From NCBI RefSeq assembly GCF_030272615.1, contig NC_081412.1:24801860-24865859 (forward strand): 64,000 nt of DNA, written 5' to 3'. The position numbers were made by a program, and so were the translations under genes. Below, piece by piece: positions 1 to 11,618 of this stretch. The notes under the pieces were generated by a model, which worked only from the letters and a program-made list of their open reading frames with translations, had not been told where the DNA came from and searched no databases. Origin of the DNA: Cryptomeria japonica (Eukaryota; Streptophyta; Pinopsida; Cupressales; Cupressaceae). Each line of letters opens with the position of its first letter. Position 1 is the first letter of the stretch.

Positions 1-272
1 ATTGACTTTGATTCCATCTCGGATCAACCCTATTTCTAAGCAATTAAGCAATTTCACAAGTTTTTCTAGGGTTTTGCAAGTTATTACAATGATTTTTTTC
101 ACTTTTTTTTGCCATTGTTTGGAGTTTTTAACATTGATTTTAATGTGATTTAAATGCAAAAAATCATTGAAATTTGGGTCAGCGATTTTTTCATGAATCG
201 GGATTTTTCCGGGGAATAAATCGGTTGACTCTAGGATTCGGGATTAATCGGTTATAATCGCGATTTTTTGCA
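1..272. other. Possible truncated transposon end
   Basis: Non-coding. The last 110 bases are rich in short ATCGGGATT / AATCGGTT / AATCGCGATT motifs, the kind of subterminal repetition found at ends of plant DNA transposons. The element would start left of the window, so neither partner repeat nor target duplication can be checked. This is inference from composition and motif repetition only. Confidence 0.25.
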
Positions 273-789
273 GACTATTGCTTCTTTGGGCCAAACAACT
301 ACAATTATCAAAGATGAAATTCATATAATGAAACTGTGGACAAGAAAATTGATACCCAATTAGATGCTCAAACAACATCAACCCAACATACTCTTTGTGA
401 CTTGGGCAATGCAGTAGTGCAATCAAGGATAACCAAATAAGTCCAAGAGACACATGCGAACCCAATGTACGATCAGCACATAGAGTGAGACTGTTACAGT
501 TTCACCAACCAAGAAATCCATGCTAATGGGTATATATGTTTACGCTTCTGGCTATAAAAGATTTTTGTTAATTGTTTAATCTACACTAGTGGAGATTGCT
601 TGAAAAGCAATCTTGGCATGTCTAGCAAGATGACTTATAATTTGTGGGCATACACTTGCAGAGATGCTGCAAATTTGTTATTTGATTAGTTGCATGTTTT
701 TGGCTATCAAGGCAACCCTTCGTTGTGTAAGTACTCATGCAAATAGAAATTGTTCGATATCAACTAATTAAAAAGAAATGTAACAACTT
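273..789. other. No feature recognised
   Basis: Unique-looking AT-rich sequence. Short open frames on either strand show no family motif, codon bias or splice pattern that would support a gene. Confidence 0.5.
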
Positions 790-1110
790 GTTTACATATG
801 GGCTTTTTGGGAAAATATACAGAAAAGATTCTTCATGCATTCCCCAAAAATATTGAAGGTTTATAATGTTCAAAATTTACAGCTATATAATGGCTTGTCT
901 TCCTGCACTTGTCATGTTAATATCATACAAACTGAATTGCTTACATATGAGATGATGGAGAAGAAATATATCAATTTGTATATGAATGGGCCCTATGAGA
1001 AAATATGTAGAAAGATTCTACATGCCTCCTTGAAAAATATAAAAGGTTTACAATCTTCAAGTCCTACAGCTATATAATTGCTTGACTTCCTGCTAGATAT
1101 TTTATCACTG
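790..1110. repeat. Local duplication, about 187-bp offset
   Basis: A diverged segment occurs twice in direct orientation. The first copy begins near 798 and the second near 985; both contain a stretch reading AGCTATATAAT.GCTTG (at 881 and 1068), preceded by similar text (gggaaaatata / gagaaaatatg and gattcttcatgc / gattctacatgc). The two small plus-strand open frames over it are best read as by-products of the duplication. Confidence 0.6.
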
Positions 1111-1645
1111 ATCTGTATTCTTATTATAACCTTGTTTCTTGGTGTGTGGCAATGTTGCAGTGATTCTTTGTTGCTTCTCAAGAGCAATTGGTTTATCGTC
1201 TTGTGTAGTTCCAACTATAGGTGGTATGGCACCATATTAAGTTATCATCCTTGTTGGCAGTCTTCATTACCGCAATTTGTAATCAGTCTTTGCATTCATT
1301 GTAGGAATGTTGATGAACTATTTGAGGATGCCCCTAGCTAAATGGTTTTTCATAATGTATAGAAATTACAATGTTTTCTTTTTCCTTCAGAAAGGATTGA
1401 TAAATTAAAACATCCAAAGCAGACGAATTACATTCACAAGTACGATGCTTTGAGCCTCAACTATCAACTATCTCATAGATGGGGTAGTAAATCATTAAAT
1501 CGAAGAAACAAACAAAAGTGTTGTAGAAGGTAGGCCTGGTCCAACAATACTTAAGGTAGGTTTTAGGCAAGAACTCCATAATATGAATGATTCTAATTGT
1601 AAGTGCAAGAAGAGTGACTAGTGTTGAACTTGTTAATTATGAAGT
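1111..1645. other. No feature recognised
   Basis: Ordinary AT-rich sequence with no recognisable coding, RNA or transposon signal. Confidence 0.5.
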
Positions 1646-1745
1646 GCAACAAATCCAGCTGCTGCAAGTCTATTCTGTTACAATCTTCTGGGAAGCAAAG
1701 GTACACAAACTTACTAATGTCAATTTTTGTATGTGAAATGAGTGA
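1646..1745. repeat. Direct repeat, left copy of a 1.4-kb spaced pair
   Basis: About 95 bases, from GTGCAACAAATC to a block ending TTTTTGTATGTGA, recur at about 3061-3160 in the same orientation. The shared text includes AAGTCTATTCT and CTTACTAATGTCAATTTTTG. The pair could be remnants of an element's terminal repeats or a segmental duplication; the flanks do not decide. Confidence 0.6.
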
Positions 1746-2699
1746 TGGAAAGTGAAAGGTGTAAGTGAGCTACCTTTCTATCAAAAAAGACTAAGTTACT
1801 GGTTTGGGTTCAGGCACCGGTTCATCAAAATTTTGAAAAGGGGTTTGAGTTCACTAGTACAAAAACTATATATATATATATATATATGGCACCTAGAAGC
1901 ATGAATTAAGATTAGAATGCCACATAGCATCATATAAACAACAAAACCACCATAAACTTGTAATCATAGCATCATATACATAAGTTCAATATCAAAATAA
2001 TAATATTGAGTTCAAGTATCATTGTTTCAACAATTGGAACTATAGTTTTTAAGTTCAATCATCAAATGGATTCTAAAAATCATCAATATCATCATTCTCA
2101 TCATCCTCATCATTGACATTGACATTAGATGAACCAATGCAGATTTTACAGATAGTACAGTGAAATGAAGAGTTGGCAGGTCACCATCTATTTCTGATGA
2201 ACAGATAGTAAGGCAGCAATATCTATCCAATTTGGGAATCCCTAAGGTTGTATCCAGTCAATCAGAGTTCTGCCACCATATCTAAGCAAACATTGGGTTA
2301 AGGTGTTAATGATGTTAGGGAACTTCAAAGACATCCCAAAAGCTAGGATGGTCCAAAGTACAAGAAAACCTTATGGCACGGAACAAAGATGTTTTGGAAT
2401 ACAAGGGACCGCAATGGGTACTATTATTCAACTGAAATGTTAGATGATGAGCCTAAGTTTGCTTCTGCCTATTGTCTGATTCCTTTGCTACGACGATACA
2501 ATATTCTGCTGTAACCTGGGTAAATTATTGAACGACTATCAATTTATTCCTCTGACATATGTTATTTTATTCAGCATCTTTACAGACTGGGGTATCTATC
2601 AGATTAATCAATTAGGGGTGTTACTTCAGTAGTTTACCTTTAACATTGTGATTTTTCAAGTCACAGATGTCAAAATTTTATCAAATTATGCAAAATAAA
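1746..2699. other. Non-coding stretch with a TA microsatellite
   Basis: A (TA)n run of about 22 bases lies at 1866-1887. A minus-strand frame near 2027-2230 is methionine-rich only because it crosses CAT/ATC-type low-complexity sequence (2060-2125); I do not regard it as a gene. Nothing else was recognised. Confidence 0.5.
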
Positions 2700-2870
2700 G
2701 GTAAATTTGGGTGCCTAGGCGTCTCGGTTTGCCCGGGTTCCCCCTGGGTTCGCCATGAACGAACCGGCTTGTTTGGGCATGGACCCTGGCCGGACCTGCA
2801 GGCATACTGAACCGGACGGGTACTAGGCCCTCAAACCTGCCAACCCTGCAACTTAGAAAAAAGACAATGG
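2700..2870. other. GC-rich patch, possible transposon terminus
   Basis: This block is much richer in G and C than its surroundings and is built of short inverted words (CCCGGG, GGTTCGCC, GAACGAACC, CCGGCC, GAACCGGAC). Such patches mark ends of hAT-like elements elsewhere in this window (17.0, 44.7 and 54.9 kb). No partner end or target duplication was found. Confidence 0.25.
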
Positions 2871-3060
2871 CAATCCCTAAATAAGGTGATTCCAACATGT
2901 CTCAAGGAAAAATGCACTCTTATGTCGCCTACTAGAAATTTAGAAGAATTCGAATTAATCAGTAGAATGTACCAATTAATAGTAATTGTATAAATCTCAG
3001 GCTTTATTAGTTATTAGAATATTACTTATCAGTTGTTAATTAGTTATTGCATCCTAATCA

Positions 3061-3160
3061 GTGCAACAAATCTAGCTATTGTAAGTCTATTCTATTGCAA
3101 ACTCCTTGGAAGAAAAGTACACAATCTTACTAATGTCAATTTTTGTATGTGACTTCTCAA
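3061..3160. repeat. Direct repeat, right copy
   Basis: Second member of the pair described at 1646-1745. Its right edge abuts the leader of the long-ORF retroelement, so the edge near 3160 may be an insertion boundary. Confidence 0.6.
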
Positions 3161-4092
3161 TTTGCAGAGTCCCTCCATAGCTCGAAAATCGTGTGATAGG
3201 GCATTTTAGAAATCTCGCACAAAGACCCTCGCAAGTCCGAAGTTGTGATGAAGGCGTTAAATTTTGCAGTCACCCCCTTTGTGCCGAAATGCAAAATCGC
3301 GCGAAGAAAGGAAAGGCGTTTGACCTATAAAGAACTTTGCAAAATCGCCTAAGTCTCCGATTCAAGAAATCGCACAAAGAGGGGGGCATTTTTGCTACGC
3401 AATTTGCAGAGGGTTGTTTTTGGCCGAAATCTCCATAGTCGTAGCGTTAAACATTTATTTGCTAGGGCGCCCAGAGTTTCAAAATTGCAACCATTGGCAT
3501 TTGGCCGAAGATCATTCTACGTTGGGCAATCCACCAGGTAAGTTTGATTCTCTCCTTTAAGTCATTAATTTGTGCAAAATTGGTCATGATGTTTAAGTAG
3601 GGGATAGACAAGGGTGAGAAAGTGAAGTTTTGTAGGTTATGATTTTAGAAAACATCAAGCATAGCATGCAACAATAACCAGCTAGGGAAATCAACCGTTA
3701 GAATGGAATTTCAAACTTAGAGAAATTTTGGAAATTTAAATCTGAACTTAAACAAAACTCTTTTCCAAGTGCGAAAGATTGGCAATTATCAAAACATTCG
3801 AACCTTGAGTCGCAAGCTAGAACATTTGCTCTTTCCGCCGTAATCGATCGGAAGTAGCATTTTTAACTCGCTCCAAGCAGCGAAATTTAAACGAAACCAA
3901 CTTAATTTTTTGCTTCAAATAGCATTTAGTTTCCGGATAATCAAGCTCTATATAGTGAAACGTCATGCTTTTTTCAAATTTTGATGTTCCTGTTGATCAT
4001 TGATTTTAAGCGCTAACGTCGTCCTCTTTTTTGGCTAACCCGTTTTGTTGCTTTATCTCGTCTTGTAATCTGTGTCCGGTTGTGTAGGATAG
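3161..4092 (+). other. Untranslated leader of retroelement copy 1
   Basis: Non-coding DNA upstream of the long ORF, unusually CpG-rich up to about 3540 (repeated words such as AAATCGC and GCGAA). A good splice donor (CACCAG then GTAAGTTT) lies at 3536/3537 and an acceptor (GGTTGTGTAG) ends just before the first ATG at 4093. I infer a leader intron of about 0.55 kb. No 5' LTR was found upstream, so the element is probably 5'-truncated. Confidence 0.45.
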
Positions 4093-5989
4093 ATGCCTAG
4101 ATCGGCGGTTGAATCCTCAAAGACACCTGGTGCAACCGGAACGTCTCGAGTTTCCAAGTCTGACATTCCTCGCAAGGTCGAGAGAATGAAGTACCAATAC
4201 CAAAGGGGAAGAGTTAGGGAGTCGAAGATTAAGAGTGTATGGGAGAACATAGGAGACACGGACTTGGGCCACATAGACATCCAAGATTTCAAGAACAGGG
4301 TGTACTCTCCAAACACCTATGGCAGGCCTAAACGGATGATGGAGAGTGGTATTGCTCAGGCAGCTGGTTTCCCTCCGGCCGTGCATAATTATGAATTAGT
4401 GGTTGAGGCTGCTAGACATTATCAACCAAAAACCAGATTAGTGGTGCTAGAGGGGATGGTGCTAGCTGATTTCACACCTGAAGCCCTTGGGGAGGCATTT
4501 GATATCCCATTTCTCGATAATCCTATTGCTACAACCATTGATGAGGCGCAGGTCGCTTATGACATGAATCCTGCTAAATGCAAAACATTGATAAACGAAG
4601 AATGGTACAAAGAAAGAAGACCCCCAAGCATTAGGATCAGTAAAAAGACCCTCAGAAGTGATTTTCATAATGAGTATGGTGATATGGTTACCTTACTTAG
4701 CCGGGTCATGGGACTCCCTCAATCTAATCTTTTTAAGGAATGGATGTTCTACTTTACTGAGAAGGTCTTCGCTGGGAAGTCTAAGTTCGACTGGGCTCAG
4801 ATCATCAGCTACAATAGCCATACACAGTTGATTGAGCTTGAAGAAAAGAAGTACTTTACCATGACTTCCTACTTGGTCTACATGTTTGCCCGACACCAGC
4901 CGCTGACGGGGTTAATCAAGAAAGGTGAGATCGGGAATGGGCCGAATCAGATGAAGGTGTACGAATGCTACCCTCAGCTGCATTATTATGACATTGCCCA
5001 AAGAGAAAAGAATAACATCGCCTACGCAATTGGTCAATATGAGTGTGTCAATGATGTCTTTACAATGCACCTGGTCAGATTAATGCAAGGAGGATTGCAT
5101 ATAAGGCTCTCAAAATAGGCTATCACTTTGATCTGGAAATATGGTGCGTGGTTTATCCAATTTCCTAGGTTCACTTGCATCAGAATAGAAAGCTTTGAGG
5201 GAACACCATTCTGGCTTCCATGCTATCCATCGGATAAAATAGTCCTCATGGAAGTTGCAAGACAGGAACACCCAGCAGGCGGTCTACTTAGAGATAAGAA
5301 GCAATCCGGGTTCACCTTCCCCATGATTTTGGGTATTCTTGATGTGCACTAAAAAAATTCGGTGCAAGCTGAGGAGTCCTTTGCTAAATTGGCGTCCTAT
5401 GGCCTACATGAACATTTCCCTAGGAATTGCTTCGATCATGATAAATTGGCAAAGAGAGCCTAGGGCAGGCACTACAGGGCCAAGGCGTCAATAGAGGATT
5501 ATTGGAGCAACTGTTCCGATGACTTTGAGGTCTGTCGGCGTGAATATTCTAGGCTAAGTGTTCAGCAAATGCGGCTTTATGAGTACCACCAGGTCCCAGA
5601 TCAGGTGACGGACTATGGAAATTGCTTGCAAGTCCGAGAATTTGAGATAGTCAAGAACCTCTTGCCAGGCGTTGATTGGACTCAAGACCCAATCACAGAT
5701 TTTGAGGCAGTTATGGAAGCTCCAAGGAGGTATACCGATTACTGGCTATTCCAACAAATTGAGAGACTAACCCATGAAGGGACCCAATTTACATACAATC
5801 TAATGGGTAGTCTCGATTCCCAGTCTTCGGAGGATGAAGGAACCTCAAGCGCGCCAAAGAAAGAGGTTGAGAAGCTTGAAAAAAAGAGGAAGAAAGCAAG
5901 AGCCAATAGAGGGACTCGAACATCAAAAAGAACAAGGAGATAAAAGATCCCCATTAGGAGGTCGGAGGTTAGTTCATCATCCAGGGACC
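4093..5989 (+). pseudogene. Retroelement copy 1, unidentified long ORF, 5' part
   Basis: I do not recognise the family. One plus-strand frame runs from an ATG at 4093, just after an acceptor-like site, to the solo LTR at 5990, broken only by point stops (TAG at 5116, TAA at 5350, TAG near 5461, TAA at 5941). The product has a basic N-terminus, then a central region containing GDMVTLLSRVMGLPQSN, SYLVYMFARH and WFIQFPRFTCIRI, and a Lys/Arg-rich tail (residues KKRKKAR). The central region aligns by eye with copy 2 at 22.9-23.4 kb, so it is a real conserved domain. No protease, RT, RNase H, integrase or zinc knuckle is visible. A gag-like or accessory protein of a non-autonomous LTR element is the likeliest role; this is inference. 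Confidence 0.7.
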
Positions 5990-6848
5990 TGTTGATGTGT
6001 TTTTCATGCACATGCGAACACAGAATAAAATACCAAGGTATCTTATCCTCTCTTGAACAAAGTTTCCCTGAATGCTGAAGATTTCGCCTAAGGATCAATT
6101 GAGGCAACTCCAAGGTTCTTATATGTAGGGTCTCTACGTGTGGATAATCTCTTGTGGTATGATGTGATTTCGCTGGAATCACAAGGGGACTTACATTCGA
6201 ATGCCTGAGTGTCTGATTTGCTGGAACTCAAGTCTTATCTACTCATCAGGAGAATGAAGAAATAACAAAAGGTGTAGGGTTTAGAGAGTCTAATCTAAGA
6301 CCTAGAATGCAAGAAGATGGATGAACAACTAGTTGGAATCCTACTGGGCTGGGTCTCACCATTAGGTTGAACAATCCGACACCACCTTAGTGCAATCTTC
6401 TAAGGGATGCTTCAAATATATTCAAATCGTACACCATCAGACACTGAACACCATTCGAGTTAATGCATGAACAATAGACGTGTAACGACTCGAGATTAAG
6501 CTCATTTTATGCCAGTTGACCACGCAAGGCGCACTTAAAATCAGCAAGAGGCTAGTGGTTTGGACTAGGCGGATTCCACACGAGTGCATTCAATAACTTC
6601 CTTCATTCAATCTAATTTTTACCATCTAAAATGAAGATTCGACAAGAGACCATGCATATTGCAAAGAAACAACACACTTCACCATAACTTCAATGAAAAT
6701 GGAGTTCATTTACAATTTAGGCAACAATTCCTCACCTTCTCTTCCTAATCTACTCTAATTGCTATTCTATTTTACTGATTATTAGCTATTCTAACCTCCA
6801 TTAACCAACTATTAACTATATTAACCCTTACAAATGAAGAGCCAAAGC

Positions 6849-6858
6849 TTTATATAGA
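6849..6858 (-). promoter_or_regulatory. TATA box of LTR A
   Basis: Minus-strand CTCTATATAAAGC. It matches in position and context the TATATAAG at 61627 in LTR B, about 65-80 bases downstream of the TELO-box palindrome and upstream of a conserved purine-rich segment that would be the R region. Confidence 0.65.
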
Positions 6859-6920
6859 GAGCTCTTTACATATCAAAGGCTCTGATTGATTTACAATCAA
6901 TGGCTAGGATTACAAGATGA

Positions 6921-6938
6921 AAACCCTAATTAGGGTTT
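6921..6938. promoter_or_regulatory. TELO-box palindrome in LTR A
   Basis: AAACCCTAATTAGGGTTT is a perfect 18-bp palindrome made of two inverted TELO boxes (AAACCCTAA). The identical palindrome stands at the same place in LTR B (61545-61562). TELO boxes are known plant promoter elements bound by telomere-repeat-binding factors; activity here is inference from conservation. Confidence 0.7.
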
Positions 6939-7699
6939 GTCACAACAAACTCCCCTTAGCCAATGAGAAAATTACATTCAATATTTGAGAACCAATAGGA
7001 AACAGGGGTAGGTGCCTCAAAGTTTGTGCCTTCGGGTATAAGCATGGTTCACTGAATCTGGACATGTTGATGTGGACCTATTTGACTGGAGGAACAGTGA
7101 CTGGGATGCCACCTTGTCTGGTACTTGCTCGTATCTCTTTTGATACTCAATTTGGTGATGTTGAGAAGCTAACTTTGATTAATTCTTCTAAAACTATCTG
7201 CTTCTTCAACGTAACCTTGCACTAACCTTGGTTGATCCTCCTCTGTCTTTGATGCGCTTGATGAATGATGTACCTCTCTTTGACTCTCATGTATTTGATG
7301 AAGCCTCCTTCTTGATTTTGCATTATGGTGATAGGAAGTCATGGTCAATTCACCTTCTTTAGTAGCTCTCTTTGTCTTGAAGTGTTTGTAAGATCTTTCT
7401 TCTGATATCTTGTGGTTTCTCCATATGGTAGAATGAAGTCCTTGAGGATAGCTTGGTCTATTACTTGCAACCCTCTGATCACTTGAATTCCTTAACACTT
7501 TGAGTCTTCTTTTATGTGCTTGAAGTGTCTTTGATGAATGATGGAACTGGAAAAGGTCGCCCCTATCCCGGCTTGATCTCCCTTGAACTTGATTTTGTTG
7601 ATCTGCAAAATAAACAAAAGATGATTAAGTATACATAATATATTTATTCTAATATGGTATTTCTCATCTCAAATCATCAACAAGAAGGCATTAGAATCA

Positions 7700-8440
7700 A
7701 TATCGCTTTAGACCCTCTGGAAGGACAGGACCTATAATAAAATACGCTCTGGATCCTCTCTAGGGACATGACCTATAATCAGATTTTCGCTCTGGATCCT
7801 TCTCTCACGAAGACATCACATATTTGACCCTCAAAATGGCCTAAAAGAAGGATTTCGCTTTGGACCTTGGCCAAGGATAGGACCTATCATGAAATTCGCT
7901 CTGGATCCTCTCTAAGGACAGGCCCAATAAAGAAATTCGCTCTGGACCCTTTGGAAGGGTCTGGAGCGAAATTTGTGATTTAGCCTCAATTCTATCATTT
8001 TCTTTGCTCCAAATCACTTCTCAAGGAAAGACTTAACAGTTCTCTCCCAACAATGCCTTGGGAACCAAGATCTTGATCTCAAACATGAGCAATTTTAGGA
8101 ATTTTGCTCTGGACCCTTTGCAAGGATCAGGAGCTTGGAAAAATTTCGCTTTGGACCCTTTGGAAAGGTTAGGAGCGAAATTTTGGTATAAGTGACATTT
8201 CCTTATATCTTTCTTCTTTCTTATACTTTAAGATATATTCCATATATATTGTTAGGATGTTTGAGAGTGGTTTCAGACCTCCAGGAGTTATAATGCAAAA
8301 TCTAGTTTTGGAGGATTCTTCAATTTTCCAGACAGTCAAATTTCAAGATCAGGATGACATTCGAGACAGCCAAATTTCAGGACATTTGAGGATCAGGATG
8401 ACATTCCAGACTTCTTAAGGCGAATTCGCTCTGTCCTTGA
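7700..8440 (-). repeat. Hairpin-motif cluster in LTR A
   Basis: About nine degenerate copies of a motif with arms like TTCGCTCTGGACCCT and AGGGTCTGGAGCGAA, starting near 7704, 7745, 7789, 7856, 7897, 7936, 8103, 8145 and 8428. The copy at 7936-7972 forms a near-perfect hairpin. Spacing is mostly 41-44 bp, unlike the 166-bp spacing in LTR B, though 7938 to about 8105 is 167 bp. Confidence 0.75.
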
Positions 8441-8726
8441 TGTAAGGGATGGGACCTAGGAGGACATTATGCATTCAACCAAGGTTTGATTTAGCAACTT
8501 GAAGTGCGATCGGATAGTACACAAAAAACACCCTAGGAATGATCTAAATAACCCCTAATCACCCAATTGACTTGACTGAGGAGATCCACTTGACTCAATC
8601 CCTTCAATGTAAAGGCTAAGACACTAAAACAACTAACAACAAAACCAAAAGGGCTAACCCCAAAAAGCAAAAAGTGGGGGTCCCCATTTGCAATGGGGCG
8701 ATGTGTGAAAACGTCACAACAAGACC

Positions 8727-10430
8727 CCAGTTTAGAGGATGATGTGGTTGAACTTAACTACATGCCCGCTTCGCCTTCACAGAGTGATCTTGATGCATTC
8801 AAGGCAAATAATCCTCAGACACAAGGTGAGCAAGATGCAAAGGTAAGGGTCGTTGGCCCTGATGAACCTGGAAATTAGGTTGAGGAGGGAGAGATTGCAC
8901 CCGATCAAGAGACTGGTAAGCATGAGCTCACACAGGGAAGTAGGCATTAATTGCAATTGAATAGCGGTGGCAAGGATGACACCATTGTTGAGGGAGAACA
9001 AAAAGGGGATGAGACTCAGGAACCCGACAAAACTGAAGAGCAACCATCACAAGATGATACCCGTCAGTTGTTTAGCGAGGTAGGAGAGAACTTAGCCATG
9101 AGTAAGGGATTGGATATTGCATCCATTCCTTCTATGACCGATCAATTGCAGGTAGGCAGTGAGCCAGCTGAAGCCTCCAAAGAACAAAGTGGGAATTTGG
9201 CAATTACATTTGGACAGACCATCCCTCAGGACTGGCTAATTGCTCATGCGCAGCGAAAGGAAGCTGTCAAGCCACCAATTAACCTGGAGGATATCTTCTC
9301 TCGAATAGGAGAAATAAAATCCAAAGGTAAGAAAAAGCGAAAGACTTACTCCAGGATCACTATGGATGAGCAAAGGAACCACACGATTCATATTACCACC
9401 CCACCTATAGATAAGCCAATAGATCATATTGCATTAGTTGATTATAATGTTGTGACCATCCCAATAGGGCGAGCCACCAAAGAGCAGGAGAGGGAAGAGT
9501 TCAGAGATTCCATGCTCGACGAAATGATCGCTAAGAAAGACATGTACCGAGTTTGAGCTGAGCAAGCTGAGGTGTACATTGATCACCTATTGAAACCGTT
9601 GCAACATGCCGCTGAATCCCATGTTCCCCCATTGGCATTGGCACAAAGGACTACAACTGAGTTTGAAGGAGTGCGTGAGACCGCCAAGGCCGTCAGGGAA
9701 TGGATTCGGGACATTAAAAAAAAGGGAGAGCAGATCATTGAAGATATGTGGGAAATGGCCCACCACCGAGAGACCATTCATGTCAAGATGTTTGAAGTGA
9801 AGAGGGAATGTTTTAAGGTCCATGAGGTGGTTGGTGTGATTCTTCCCCTCATAAGGACTCTTTTCTAGACCCACACGCAGATTCCCACATTGCCTACCAT
9901 CCTGGATCCCTATGACATCAACACTTTCAAGGAGTGGTACTGGACTACCAACATGAAAAATGATACGAAAGTTACCATTAATAAAGAGCAGGAGGAGTGT
10001 GAGGAAATTTTGTCAAACATGAGGGATCTTGGTAAAAAGATCCTCAAATCAATGGTCCTTGGCTGGAAGAATAGTATGTTGGATAATGAAGTACAACCAA
10101 GGTGGGAGGATAGGCTGAGAATTGATAAGGTAGCATACTCCATAGAGGACCTGGAATTTGCCAATGGGCTGCATACGGACATATTGAGTTTTGAGGCTCA
10201 TCGGTCCGACTAGAAGGATGGATTGAAGCATGTAGATCGCCACCTAGAGGGTATGCAATACAAAATACGCCATCCTCCTATGCTCCCAACTGTGCATAAG
10301 ATTTCAGGATTACGTTCGAGTAGAGCGTACAACAGGTCGGGACATCTGGAAGGAGTACTTGCACGACGAGGCCAAATTTTTGGAAAAGGGGTCCACAGCA
10401 AGGAAGGAAAAAGTGCTTTCCAGACATAAA
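8727..10430 (+). pseudogene. Retroelement copy 1, unidentified long ORF, 3' part
   Basis: This continues the 4093-5989 frame: dropping LTR A and one target duplication joins codon 5989 to 8727-8728 in phase. In-frame stops lie at 8876 (TAG), near 8949 (TAA), 9554 (TGA), 9866 (TAG) and 10211 (TAG). There is probably a frameshift near 10.30 kb, after which another frame reads more protein-like. The segment is acidic and Gln/Glu-rich at first, has a basic patch KGKKKRKTYSRIT near 9330 that resembles copy 2 near 24.69 kb, and then helix-rich, probably coiled-coil sequence. No enzyme motif is seen. The whole ORF would be about 1,200 codons, close to copy 2. Confidence 0.7.
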
Positions 10431-11508
10431 GTTTCTTTCTTAACTACCAAAGTTATTGTAAATTTCGAGCTCCATGCATGTGCACTTTTTGGAGCAGCTT
10501 TATTTGGTAGTTATTGATTACCGTTTTGGTAGTTATTGATTCTCCTTTTGGTGGTTGTTGATATTTTGCCTCCCATTTGTGGGTATGGGCAATTTTGATT
10601 AGAGGATGAATCTGGCCCACTTGTCTAAGTTTAATTTTGGTCATTCATCCATTTTGAGAACTCTATATGAAGGAGTTAGTTTCTCCTTTATTTTAGGTAG
10701 AAAGTTAAAGATTGTTGCAAAAACTCTAGCAAAATATATACAGGTTTTAATGGATGTTAAAGCTGTGTCTTTTTTACTGTGAGTGCATGGTCCTCTTCTC
10801 CATCTATTTTATATTTCTGCAACTGTATTTACTTTTCAGATAGTTTGTTTATGCATGTATTTGATGGAAATCTTGGTTCATACCATTTGGAAATAATTGA
10901 TTATTATTCCCTCTGCATGGTTAGTCTGAGCCCAATTTTGTGCTAAGTTCAGTTGTTAGATTTGAATGAGTCGGTGTAAGAGTCCAGCATTTGTATTTAG
11001 CAGCTTGAAAATTCAAAATTCCTAGATGATTGCACTAGTTTTTACCTAGTTGTGCTAATTAGCTGGCAAAGTAATTTCTTGTTATTTTAAGATTTTCGTC
11101 TATGTGTTCAAATATGCTATCTTAGTTAAATTAGCTAGCTGTTCTTATTTACTCTTTATCCTTATTCCCCCTTTCTCCCTTTTCTATTAAAAAGAAACCC
11201 ACAAGTCGAGCTGAAGTAGCATCAATTAAAAACAAATCAAGTGAAATAGGATTGTAAGATTTTAGGGAACCTGTGTGAAACCAATTCTGTCTAACCGTAA
11301 GTCCCCTTTGTGTTTCCAGCAAAACACATCAACTACTGAGCTATCTTACAGTCAAGACCTAACAACCGAAACCTTGAGGTCATCCCCCATTGATCAATTG
11401 AAAACAGCATTAGGGATTTCCTTAGCTCAAGAGAGGATAGGATACTTAGCATTCTATTCTGCGCTGGCCGGATGAAGTCGTAGTTCCACGATTTTAGCCA
11501 CGTCAACA
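10431..11508 (+). mobile_element. 3' LTR-like tail of copy 1
   Basis: Non-coding DNA after the ORF. The last 230 bases (about 11275-11508) resemble the U5 end of LTRs A and B: TAAGTCCCC, TTCCAGCAAA.CACATCA, AACCTTGAGGTCAT, CTCAAGAGAGGATA, then a terminal CACGTCAACA. A TATA-like CTATATGA at 10663 is followed by GCAAAAACTCTAGCAAA, which resembles the equivalent segment of copy 2 near 26.06 kb. I infer this is the element's 3' LTR; its exact start is unclear. Confidence 0.6.
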
Positions 11509-11511
11509 GTA

Positions 11512-11618
11512 ATAAAGTAACTTTATTTAACTTTATAATTGAACATTATAAAGTTACATTATAATTAACTTATTCTCCTCTTTTAACTTTATAACTTAAA
11601 ATTATAAAGTTACTTTAT
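11512..11618. repeat. AT-rich foldback, MITE-like
   Basis: ATAAAGTAACTTTAT at 11512-11526 is perfectly inverted at 11604-11618. Inside are nested inverted repeats of the AACTTTATAAT / ATTATAAAGTT type. It starts three bases after the copy 1 LTR end. No clear target duplication was found, so it may be a small foldback element or local slippage product. Confidence 0.45.

Larger units (their letters stand above)
5990..8721 (-). mobile_element. Solo LTR A (2.73 kb), inserted in copy 1
   Basis: Read on the minus strand it begins TGTTGTGACG and ends CATCAACA, a TGTTG...CAACA pair. It is flanked by a 5-bp target duplication with one mismatch: GGACC at 5985-5989 and AGACC at 8722-8726. No internal coding region or second LTR is present, so it is a solo LTR left by LTR-LTR recombination. 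It aligns along most of its length with LTR B (57959-62510). Shared landmarks are the first 45 bases, hairpin motifs, a TELO-box palindrome, a TATA box and the U5 end. A 109-codon minus-strand frame at 7169-7498 has no recognisable family and is probably fortuitous. Confidence 0.9.

Noticed and set aside
2027-2230. Minus-strand methionine-rich frame
   Set aside because: It crosses a CAT/ATC low-complexity tract. Met-Met-Arg-Met repeats are a translation artefact.
7169-7498. 109-codon minus-strand frame in LTR A as an LTR-encoded protein
   Set aside because: LTR B, though alignable here, does not keep the frame, and no domain is visible.
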